The notes under the pieces are model-generated. The model was not told where the DNA came from. It did no database searches and worked only from the letters and a program-made list of their open reading frames with translations. A stretch of 64,000 bases of DNA, taken from assembly GCF_010183535.1 (NCBI RefSeq), contig NC_071332.1, positions 3,286,001 to 3,350,000 on the forward strand, in the 5' to 3' direction. This DNA comes from Caenorhabditis remanei. Taxonomy: Eukaryota > Nematoda > Chromadorea > Rhabditida > Rhabditidae. A program made the translations under genes and the position numbers. Of this stretch, positions 11,501 to 23,500 are shown in pieces; the first letter of the stretch is position 1; the number at the start of each line of letters is the position of its first letter.

Positions 11501-14500
11501 AGGAGCTCTGATCACGGGGTACATTCATGGGGTAGTCACAGGGGACATTAAGTCAGAATTTTCATAAAATTTCAAAAGTCTCAAAGTTTTCATCATTTTT
11601 TTGAGAAACGCGTCACAGACTGAGTTCAAGGAACATGTTACCCTCTGAAAAATCAGTAACATGTTCCTTAAACTCAGTCTGCGACGCTTTTCTAAAAAAA
11701 AGAAAGATGAAAACTCTGAGACTTCTGAAATTTCATGAAAGTTCTGACCCGATGTACCCTATGATAACCCCATGGATGTACCCCATTATCATAGCTCCTC
11801 AATGTACCATTTTAAGCCACGCCCCCTTCTCAAGTACAAACCTGCAAATTAGCAAGCCTAAACGAGTGCCCAACACCGCACTGTCCATGCTTATTTCCTC
11901 CCCACGCCGATAGTTGTCCAGACGAGGAGAGCACCAGGATGTGTTCGGCTCCACACGCGATTGCTCTCGGTCGGTTTCCCGGGTATTCGAGTACTCGTGG
12001 TAGTTGCTTAAATAATGAATAAATTTGGGAGAGGTAGGAATGGATCTGTGGGAGGTCTTGAGTTACCTGTTCAGGTTTTGGTGATGGTAGGACTGCTGCT
12101 GGCGTTCCGTTCGTGACCGAATCTGATCGTTTCGGTTTCAGATTTTGTTCTGAAAATGATAACATTTCAGAATCTCATCCTAAATAGATCAAAAACTCAC
12201 GTGGCACCTCCATTCTCTGCTGTGCATTCGTGAAATTGCCCCAAATCATGAGTCGATCGTCCTCCGTTATCGCGGCTCCACAATTATTCCCTCCGGATAG
12301 AGGAAGAAAATCTGGCAAGTGTGACGGATTCATGATCTTCTTTTCGGCCAGAACGTGGATTGAGGAGACGAGGGACAGGATCTGACAGGGTCGTGGGAAA
12401 CGGTCAGAGTTGGTGATCGAGACGCGGAGACACATTTCATGGTACGATGGCAGTTTGATGTCTCGTTGCCACGCGGAGAGAAGGGCGCAGATCCGGGCGC
12501 CGTCGGTGTCGGTGAGTTTAGACCAGTCGAGGTGGCACACGAGGGACATTACCTGGAAATGGGAGGGTCATACATTATTGAAAAGTCTACTATTTCAGGG
12601 AAATGCGTTGAGTTCAGAGCCCTTCACTTCAAAATATCAAAAGTTATTCTATTGACTTCAAACTGGTTTTCAATTAGTTCCGATTCGCTTCGATTCTAAT
12701 TCAGGCGGTTTTAAAACGACCAGTTATAGAATGGGCTATTTCGATTTGAAACAGTTCTGAAACGGACGGTTCTGGAATTCTGGAGATTCAGAAGACGTCA
12801 AAATCCAAAAATTCTGGAAACCTGGAGATTCGGAAAACGTCGAAAACCAAAAATCCTGAATATTAGAATTCTGGAAATTCAGAAGACGTCAGAATCGAAA
12901 ACTTCTAAATTCTACCATTTTGGAGATTCAGAAGACGCCAAAATCCAAAAATTCAGAAAATCTGGAGATTCAGAAGACGTTAAAATCACCTGATTACTAA
13001 AATTTTTCCGAAAATTCAACTTCTGGAGATTCAGAAGACGTCAAAACCCAAAAATTTATCAGTTTCAAGCCCCAGTTCTGAAACCATTCTCAAATCGATT
13101 TCCACAATTTTCAGCCCGAAATTCAATCTGATCATTGAGTTCTAGAACGATCAGTTTTGATCTGTGAGGTTCGGAATCTCTCTTCCACCATTTTCCGCTC
13201 AAAATCCAATCTCCATTTCTCACCTGCAATCGATCCGTCGCACTCAACGTCTTCCATATCTGAATGCCGTTCTTCACCACATAGGAGAGCACTTCGGTGG
13301 GCGTGTCGATCGTCTTCGACTCGTGAACATCACGTCGTACCAGTGTTTGGGTGCACTTCCACATTCCCGCTTTCGCACACTCGACAGCGCCTTTGTGAAG
13401 GTGTTCGTGGCGGGCAAGGAAGTTTCTGAAGAAATGAAATGGAGTAATTAAAACCGCTGTATCTCAAAAGTGGGCGGAGCTATCAAAAAACCGTCAACTG
13501 TCAGAATGAAGCTCATGATTTGATCTACAGCTTCATATAGAATTCAATGTGATCTGACAATCTCAAAATCCACAATTTTCCGCCACAAGACCCCCAGTGT
13601 ATCTCCAGATTTCAGCCATATCATTTAGCTGAAATTTCCAGCCAAACTCACGACAACTCTGCATCGTATTCTCGAATCTGCTCCATATTCCCCTCTGCTG
13701 AAATCGCTCGTTTCACGAACATCTCAACGACTCGTTGCATCAAATTGTCATGTTTCGCCGGGTTCGTTTGGATCGTGTTCAGCACCTGCAGAGAGATTTT
13801 TAGATAAAGAGAGACGCAGAGATCAGGGGGGTTACCTCCGGTAGCAGTTGTTCACCAATCGATTCATTCTCAAACGTTTTCAGCAGGTCTGACATTGAGA
13901 GCTGGAAATTTTTATTTTATTGCTTGATTTTGAAATACGATTAAAGAAAAGAGATGCCTTATTACCCCTATCCACCAATTTTCAGCTTGATTTCTCAAAC
14001 TATCGTAATATTCGGTGTTTTGTACGCAAACACTGTGATCTACGTGGAGATTGCGTACAGTACACCGAGTTTTACGACAATTTGAGCTAGCGAGCTGAAA
14101 ATTGGTAGATCGGGGTAAAAAGACACGAGGAATCTGATTTTGATAGTTTCAGAAGCTAAAAATTTGGTTAGAAGTGAGTTTTTTTAACAAAAAAACCCAC
14201 ATTAATAGCCTTGGCAATCGCGTAGATCTGCGCCAACTCCTTGTTCGTCAACTGTCGGCTCTTTCGTGTGCTCAACAGGTTCGGAATCAGTGCGGACTGA
14301 AATTCGGCTGTATCGACACGACATGCATGCGCCACCTGTGCCACTGACTTGGTGGTGAGTTGGAGTGGCGAGAGGCGGAAGAAGAATTCGGACGCGATTT
14401 TTTGAAGGTTTCTGGAAAGATGTACTTCGAGAGAATAACTACTGGTGGTAGTGGCGGAAGTGAGCAACTACAAAAAAAAATGAAATAAAAAATCTGGATG

Positions 14501-17500
14501 GGGGGGAATTGAGGAGGAACATCTGTATGCTATTAGTAAGTCATTGTATGTTGAGAATTTGGAGTTTTATGACAAAAATCAGCTGTCTAGAGGAAAAAAA
14601 AGGAATCTATGAGATCTTATTAGATCGGTAGAGTTCTTACAACTGCGCTCTACCGAAACCGATGAAAATTGTGTGCGAAATTGAGAGACTCAGAGAAAAA
14701 AAGACAATTATCAAGGGGATTTCGGTGGAGCGCAATTGTAACAACTGTTCCGAGCTAATAAGTGTTTCGAGTCTGAAAATTGGAAGCGGATCTAGAAGGT
14801 CCGTTGAGATTTGAAACTTTCTTCTATTCTAGATATCAATTATCATAGAATTTGCACAAAAACATGGACAGCAGCTCTGAAAGCCATTTTTTTCGACAAA
14901 TGAGTCACAGATTATGAAATAGCGGATTCAGGGCTGTGGATCTATGTGTGATCTGATCTATTTGCTTATAAATAGAAGTCAGGGGAAGAAATATAACTTC
15001 CATTAGACAGATAAGACGGATTATCTAAATGTAACCGTTCCAGAAATGAATTACAGATTCTAGAAGAAGACGGATTTATAGCTTTCAATCTACCGCAGAG
15101 CTGGTTCTAGTCCAATTTCAGCCATTCTGTCAAAACGAACCGTTAGCGAAAATGAATTTCATATTCAGAAAAAAAGCAGATTCAATCTATATAGCTTTTG
15201 AGCTACGCTTCTCAGAACATCTGTTATAAAGCTGGGATGGAAAAGCTTGATTCGGATAACTTCCATCTTTGAACGCTTCGAAAAAGAGTTTCAGGACATG
15301 GAAGAGCGCACGATCTCTAACTGTGCTCAATTCCAGCAAAATAAGCTCCGATAACTCCCATCACTTTCGTCAAAACTGACCCCTCCAAAACTAAATTACA
15401 GATTCCAAAACAGTGGAGCTGTGGTTCTACTGAAATATCAGAAGTCTGGCTCTTAGAATGCTGTAGATCTGGAAGATCTGAACCTTCACTTCCAAATTTC
15501 ATGGCCATCTCCTCTCAAAATCAATCGATTCGAAGCGGATTCAGGGGGCTCTGGATCTATGTCTTATAGAAATCACAACGAGAAATCCTAACTTCCGTTA
15601 GACCGGCGGAAAACCGATTACCTACCAGAGATGTTGGGAAGTGTAAATTTTCTTATCCGGAAGTCGGAACTCGGAAGTTGGAAGTGATTTTTCTTATCAG
15701 GAAGTCGGAAGTCGGAAGTAAAATTTCTTATCCGGAAGTCGGAAGTAAAAAAACACCCGGAAGTCGGAAGTCGGAATGATAAAAGTGCCCGGAAGGCGGA
15801 AGTTGGAAGTCGGAAGTCGGAAGTCGGAAGTCGGAAGTAGATTTTTTTGCAAAGATTCAAAAACTCCTAGAAAAAGTTCATAAAATTCGCGAAAATCAGT
15901 GGAAAATTTGTTTTTGGCTGAAGAAAAGCCTATTTTCTGTCCTTTTAGACCATTTTTCCATGTATTTCTGCGAAATTTACTTTTCCGAAATTTCACTGTT
16001 ATGTAATGACAGAAGTCGGAAGTAAAATTCCTTATCCGGAAGTCGGAAGTCGGAATTCCCAACAACACTGTTACCTACTACTACCACGAAAATCAAAGAA
16101 TCAACAGATGATTTCAGTAAATTACAAAAGTAAATTACAGATTCAGAGCCGCGGTTCTATTGAGATATCAGAATGGATCTATCACAATGGTGTAAGTTTG
16201 GAAGATACTATTCCAGCTTTCGTGGCTATCAACTGGCAAAGTCAGCCGATTCGGCGGCTCCAAATCTACGTCTGATCTGAGCAATTTTGTATTCCAAAGG
16301 TAGATAGAAACCCGAATAGCGACTTCCACTAAAATCAAAGAATCAACAGATGATTTCAGCCCAGTCAACCCCAGTCAAAAAAACTCGAGAATGGCGGGAA
16401 GAGATAGCGATAGACTCGAATCAAAACCTCCACAGACTCTCTCAAGCTTGAGCTCGAATGCTTGTGTGGATGGAACCGAGTTTTCATCTCTCTCTCTCTC
16501 TCTCTCAAAAGAAGGGAATGATTGCGTCTTCGTTGTCTTCCTTCTTCTTTTTCTTTCAATCGTTTGAAGGAGAAAGAGAAGGAGATAGAGGGAGGGAAAC
16601 CGACGAAAGGAGGAGGGATAGGGTTTAGAAACAGCTGTGTTCTCTCTCTCTCTCTCTCTCTCTCTCGCTTCGCTTTCTCAATCGTTCTCCATCAGAAATC
16701 GTCAGATTGAGAGTGTCAAAACAGTGAAAGAGACAGAAAATAATAGAAATTGGTCCAGAAACGCCCGGATTTCTGACTGGAATCGGCTTGATGGTCGGGT
16801 GGAGGGCCTGCTGGCGCACCTCAGTCGCCTTCAGGACTACAGTAACTAGAAAGGGCTGAAAACTGACTGAAAATCGCAAAAAATCCTTGGATCTTTAACT
16901 GAAATTAGCAAAAAAAAAGTCTGGCGCGCCTTTGACGTCACCTTTAGGGTACAGTAACCATAGGATAACCGTAAGCCTTCCTTTCAGGGCACTTTCAGAT
17001 CGATTATACCGAATTTCAGCCAAATCTTTCAATTTTCAGACAAAAATAGAGTGTTCCTACGACAAATCGCTCGAAATTCGGAAAATTACCTCTTTTACGG
17101 AGGAAAATCACGGTTTTTTTTCTAATTTCTTTGATTTTTGGTATGGTTTTGGTCAAATTTTTAAGAGAAATTATAGATTGACCACTTCTTCAGATTTTCA
17201 GAGAAAACTGTGAAACTACTGTAATTTTTCGGCTGAAACTTCATGAAAATCAACTTTTTTCAGCGAAATTTCGGAGAAAAATGAGAAAAAACTACTCAAA
17301 AGTTCGAAAATTTCATCTTTTTTCCCGAAAAATGTACAATTTCTGCCATTTTTACCATTTTTTGTACCGTTTTGGGCACAACTTTCATAAAAAACACAGT
17401 TTTCTATAGATTTCCTTCTTGAACATCAATTTTTTTAAAATAATTTCATAGGCATTTTTGACAAAAATCAGAATTTTCCAACAAAATTAGATGAGAAAAT

Positions 17501-20500
17501 GCAAAAAATTCCACACTTTTTCATCCAATAATGTTAATTTACACCGATTTTTCACTAGAATTTCATGAAAATATTGAATTTCCAACCCTAAAAATAAATG
17601 AAAATGTAATTTTCGACTGAAAATTCATGAAAACTATCAATATGACTCCACGTGATCAGAGGGATGGAGCTAGTCTACATCAGGTAGGAGCCGAGACAGT
17701 GTGTGATCGGAAGAGACGCAGAGATCTCAGGTCACCAGAAATCAGGAGAGCACGAAACTTGAGTATTGAGCTGTGGGGGGAGGGGGGTCTCAGAAAAGAA
17801 GACATATAATAACAAAAATATTTCCATTTCCAATGTCCTTTTTCTAAACAAAACAATTCGGCTAAGCAGGGGGAGGAGGAGACGGAACAGACGTTAGGGG
17901 ATGGACAGATGTCCTTCTTCAATCCGTTTTTGTTGTAACTGTGCAAATACGGAGAATGGATGGGTTACCGATTACGTGCGCTTCACTGATTCTGATGAGA
18001 ATTTTCCCCCCGTTTTGAGGATCGGGCAAAAAATGTTTCGGTGGTTTTCGAAAGATTTTGCCCAACTTTGAGAGTGTGTCAAGGTAATACTTATTGTCCC
18101 ATCAAGTTGATTTTTAATAGATCATACAGATCAAAGATAGATCTCCATTTTTGTAGTTGGCAACTTTTTTGTACGAACACTCCCTAGCAAGTTACATATC
18201 GTCAAAGTAATTTCTCTCTCAAATTGACCAATTTCAGTGTAAAATAGTGAGCTATCGTCTTAAAATGACCATAACTCTCTAGGGAGTGTCCGTACAAAAA
18301 AGTTGTCAACTACAAAAATGGAGCTCTACCTTTTATTTGTATGATTCATTAAAAATCTACTTGATGCAACAATAAGTATTACCATGACAAATTCTCAAAG
18401 TTGGGCATTTTCAACTGAAAAAACCAAAACTTAATATACATCGGAAACGGAGCAGGGATGTGCGAAAACATTTTCGGACAAAGTTCGAACAATTTTGTAA
18501 ATTTCTGCTCAAAATTTCAAAAATGAAGCAACAAAAATAGTGATTTTTGTTTTTTTTTCCTGAAATTTTTTCTAATTTTGTACTCAAAACGCATGTTTCC
18601 CGAGTATTTCATAAAAATACATACAGTTTTCATAGAAATTCAAGATTTTTGCCTCCGAAAAACTCATTTTCTCAAAAATTTCGAAAAAACAGAATTTCCG
18701 ATTTTTTCAGTACGAAATTTTCAGAAAAAGTTTTTCGAAATTTTTTGGAAATGTTTTTTCGTACGACCCTGAATTTGATGGGAATTATCCCCGTTTTGAG
18801 AACTTTTTAAAATCGTCGTAGTGGAAAAAAATGGAGAAAAAACTTTCAAAATGAGGATAGGAATCTCTTGGGATTCATAGGGAGCTCATCTCATAATTCT
18901 CGTCGAATTTTTGATGGGTCCATTCAAAAAACATGAACTTTTTTGTCTTTTGCTAGGAAAAATTGACTGGAAAAGTGCAAAAAATCGGGATTTTCACTCA
19001 AAAAACCCAATTTTTTGTAGTTTTTCAGTTCAAAACCAAATATTTCAGAGCATTTTTCTCAAAAAATATGAACTTTCTGCGGAAAATAGGAGATTTCTAG
19101 GGAAAATTGACCGGAAAAGTGCAAAAAACCGGGATTTCCACTCAAAAAAGGCTCAAATTTTCACCTAAAAACTCCGCACATTTCGCATATATTCACTAAA
19201 CTCACAACGCTGGCGACTGTTCGACACGAATGAGCCCTCGCTCATTCACCACAAATATTCCAGCCAATTTGTGTTGTCGAGATGGCATTGCAACGATTCC
19301 GAGCGGTCGCCAGTTAGTCGACGTTCTGACGAGTGTGTATTCGAGACGTGTTGACATGAACTGGAAAGAGAGACATCATCGTATATAGTATATATATATA
19401 GATTGAGCTAATTAGGCTCCGCCCATTTTCAGAATTGCTTTTTTTCATAAACAGAAAAAAACTCTTTCTGGATTCAGAATTTGACTTGAATTCTCAAAAA
19501 TTCAATATTCCAAAAAACTTGGAATTTTCCACATTTTCGAGATCTTTTCCTTCGAAGATGCTTTTAAAAAACTAAGCCACGCCCCCTTTAATAGGAATTA
19601 CTGTAATCTAGAAATATATTTTGAAATGTGGAGAGAAAAATATGAACATTCTCATGATTATGTTCAAAAACTATGAAGAAATTTCTGAAACATGAGAGTT
19701 TTCAGCCCGAAAAATGCTCAAAAGTGGTTAAGGCTGAGAGCTGGCCGAACTTTCTCTGCTTTGGGTATCTATGTCAGCTATGCTAACAAATAGTTTGTAA
19801 GAGGATGAACTTATCCTGGAGACAGTTGGTATAGAAACCCAAAATAAAAAAGATCGGCCAGCTCACTGCCCACTTTTTTGAACCGAAAATTATTGTCTTG
19901 GGGGTTTTTTCAGAATTTTTGAATACTATCATAGTAAATATTAAACGAAAAACTATTTTTTCGGGACTGATTTGCACGAGATGGTTTCGAAGCGGAAAAC
20001 GTGATTTACAGTTCTTTTCAGACCTGCAAAGCTCAAAAATACGACATTTGATCTTTTTCAATTACGAGACCATTCCCAGGTGCTCCTCACAATATTATAC
20101 CACGCCTCCTTAAACGGGGATTACTGTAATCTAGGAATATGTTACTTGCAAATCGGGTCGGCTCGTAACTCACTTCAAACTGAGTTTTGTGAGCTGAAAA
20201 ATATACGAAAATGTAGATCTCGACGAGTCCTATCTCCATGATCTACTACGGGCCGAATGGCTATTCGTTAATGTGCCGCGGGCCGGGGAAAAGTGCCAAA
20301 AATCGCGAAAATAGCCAAAAAAGCCAATCTAGGCCCACGGCACATTAACGAATAGCCATTCGGCCCGATGTGGGTCACGGAGATAGAACTCGTCGAGATC
20401 TACATTTTCGTATATTTTTGAGCTCACAAAACTCAGTTTGAAGTGAGTTACGCGCCGGGCCGTGTCGGCCCGGTTTGCAAGTATGGTTTTTTTCCCTATA

Positions 20501-23500
20501 AAACTATTTCAAATTTTCCTATAAATGGTGGTGAATTGTCCTGGAGCCGTTTCACCGCTATAGATGCACAAGGATACCGAAACTACCATAATCCCCCTCC
20601 CTTCCGCTCCCTCTATCAATTCTCTCACCCCAAAATGCAATGCACTCCTAATCTCATTCTCATTCGACACCGTAAACAGCACATTCTCCCCGGCGTGAAC
20701 CATCCACGTCTCCGGCGGCACTTTGAACGTCCGTTTCGATGAGTGAGCAAGTGAGTGGAATGTGTTGTAGACCTCGACAATCGATTCTTGGGTATCCAAG
20801 GCGATGACTCCACACGAATCTGTGGCGAAGAATTGCATTGTGGCTGGTTCGAGCTGGAATATTGTATATATACAAATGGTATATAGCGTATATGAAACAT
20901 GCGTTATTTTCAGCATTATATCATATAGAATTTCAGCCATTTTTCACAATTTTTCACAATTTTAACAGGGGGAAAAGCAGCACAAAAACAGTGACTTCGA
21001 TGGGGGGTAACAAACCTGCCAGAATATGGAACACTCCATCTCGGAGAACATCTGAAAAAGGGAGGGGGACATGCCCGTCTAATAGGGGATTTTTGGTGAT
21101 TCTAGTGACTCGGCACAGTTATTACAACCGCGCTCCACCGAAATGCCCTAGAAATATTTTTCTCTGTTTCGGACCTTCGGTAGAGCGCGGTTGTAAGAAG
21201 CGTGCCATGGTGCATTTCTCTAGTAAAAACACGTCAACAACTGTCTTCTAGGTGTCTACACACCCACCACTGTCAAATCCGACGGTACACACGTCGTCAA
21301 CACCTCGCGGAACCCCTTTCCGCCCCTCTCGATCGGAATTATCCATTGGGCGCCGGTGAATCCGGTGACAAGGAGTTCAATCGAGTTCTCGTCGATGAGA
21401 ATGTCGATTTGGTGTAGACTTTGTGGCGCTTTCAATTCGGACACACACTTTCGGAGGTGGAGGTCGACGAGAAGGATGTTGCCGGCCTGGAAGATGTTGA
21501 GTTTTTTTTCGGAAACATTTTTGAAAAATTCGGACCACAGCCAGGAATTAAAATGTTTCATTTAGCTGGACGGCCTCAAAATAGTAGGGGAAAACATCAC
21601 CCCAAAATTAGTGAGGCTTCTTTCAACCGCGCTCTACCGAAACCGAAGAAAATAGTGTGCGAAATTGAGAGACTCAGAGAAAAAGAGACAAGGGGGTTTC
21701 GGTGGAGCGCAGTTGTAAGAACTGTGTCGAGCTGACAGAAAATTGCATTTTTGAAAAGAGGTCGGTAAGATTTCGACCAATTATTAGGAGCATTTTTGAA
21801 AAATTGGACCACAAACAGGAATTCAAATGTTTCATTTTGCCGAAAACCTCCAAAATAGTAGGGAAAAAGTAGAAATTCCCCCAAAATTCGTGAAAATTCG
21901 AGTAAAAACACACATTTAACTGTGTTTTTTTTTTGTTCAAAAATGGTGCTTTTCATGGAAAATTCGCGAGTTTTTCAACCGATTTTCAGTCAAAAACAAG
22001 CCAAAATCGGGAACTTTCTGGATTAAATTTGCTTAAAAACTCAAATTTCTACGAAAACCCGATGAAAACCTGTCAAAAAAGAGGAGAAAATAGTTCCAAA
22101 ATCATTAATTGCTATTTCAAATCAAAAATCACATTGAGAATGGTTGTTCACCTTTTTTTGTTGCAATTCCTATTAGAACTGCGCCTGAGGCGCGCCAGCT
22201 AGTCAGGAGATTCACTAATCACTCTCTAAACGCTATGAAAACAAGAAAAAGGCGTAAAATTTAGCAATTTTTCCCTAACTACGTTTTTTTCGTTATTTTT
22301 TCTTCAAAATTCCGGCCCCTTTAAATCCCAGATCTAAAATTACAAAACTTTTCTAAGTAAGAGGCGCTGCGGTCGCGTCGCGTGTGCACTGATAATTCTG
22401 TTGATCCCATCAGATAAAAACATCTTGAAAATCTTCGAAAACCCGTTACAAATACTGCAAAATATCTATAAAATCGCCGTTTTCAATCAGAAAATCCCCA
22501 ATTTCTGTGGAATTTCCTGTTCCCTGTTTCCCTTGATCTCAAAAAAATTCCCTCCCCTAATCCTTCAATATATCATGTCGTGTTATATGTTATATCTTTT
22601 GTTGTTTTTTTTCAGTATGTTTTCCATTGTTTTCCTATTACATAGGACTTCAGGTGTCAGCTGCCGTCCGTTTCCAACTAAAAAGTGTTCCATCCGCACA
22701 TTCCAATCTCTCTCAGTGATAATCTCCTCAATCCCAACTACCCACTTTATTCGCCACCACAGCCATCGTGCACGGCGGGAAATTCGAGATGAAGCACTTG
22801 GTGCAAGTGGGCGTGGCCAGGCATGCGTCGATTGTGGGAAGGCTCAGATCGATGACTGTCGTTGTCGCCCATGACGAACCGCCCCATGTTACGTCCTGCA
22901 AAAACAAACGAAAATTTAGGGGATTTTAAGTGATTTTAGGAAGAAAACTGGAATTTTTTTCATTTTTTACCGAGAAAAACAGAATTTTAAATATCGGAGA
23001 CGACAAAATCAACGGATTACGGTAGAGCGCGGGTGTAACATCAGTGTTACAAGTGCGCTCCATCTCATGATTTCTGGAGTTTCGGTAGAGCGCGGTTGGT
23101 AGAAAAACTTTAAATTTCGGGGGTTTGCGGTGTGAGAAAATGGAAAAAATGACAAATTTTACTAAAAATTTGCTTTAAAATCTATTAACTCGACACAGTT
23201 CTTACAACTGCGCTCCACTGAAATGCCTTTGAAAAATGTCTCTTTTTCTCTGAATCTCTCAATTTCGCACACAATTGTCTTCGATTTCGGTAGAGCGCGG
23301 TTGTAAGACGTGCGTCGTGCTAATACAAAAGTGTGATTTTTAATGGAAAATGAAGGCTTTTTCCGAAAAACGAAACAATTTAATAGAAAAATGTAATTTC
23401 AGGACGCAAAAAACCTATTTTTTGATTAAAAACCTCATTTTCCGTCTGAAAATCAGAAAAAAATCGTCAAAAACTAGAAAATTTCGCAATTTTTCGGTGT

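Noticed and set aside
15618..16068. Protein-like frames with SDFRLPTSDFRLP repeats on the minus strand
   Set aside because: These are translations of the 7-bp CGGAAGT satellite. A 7-bp unit yields the same periodic peptide in every frame.
16522..16879. Possible gene with SLSLSLSLS or EREREREREH strings
   Set aside because: Generated by CT/GA microsatellites; no splice sites or conserved segment around them.
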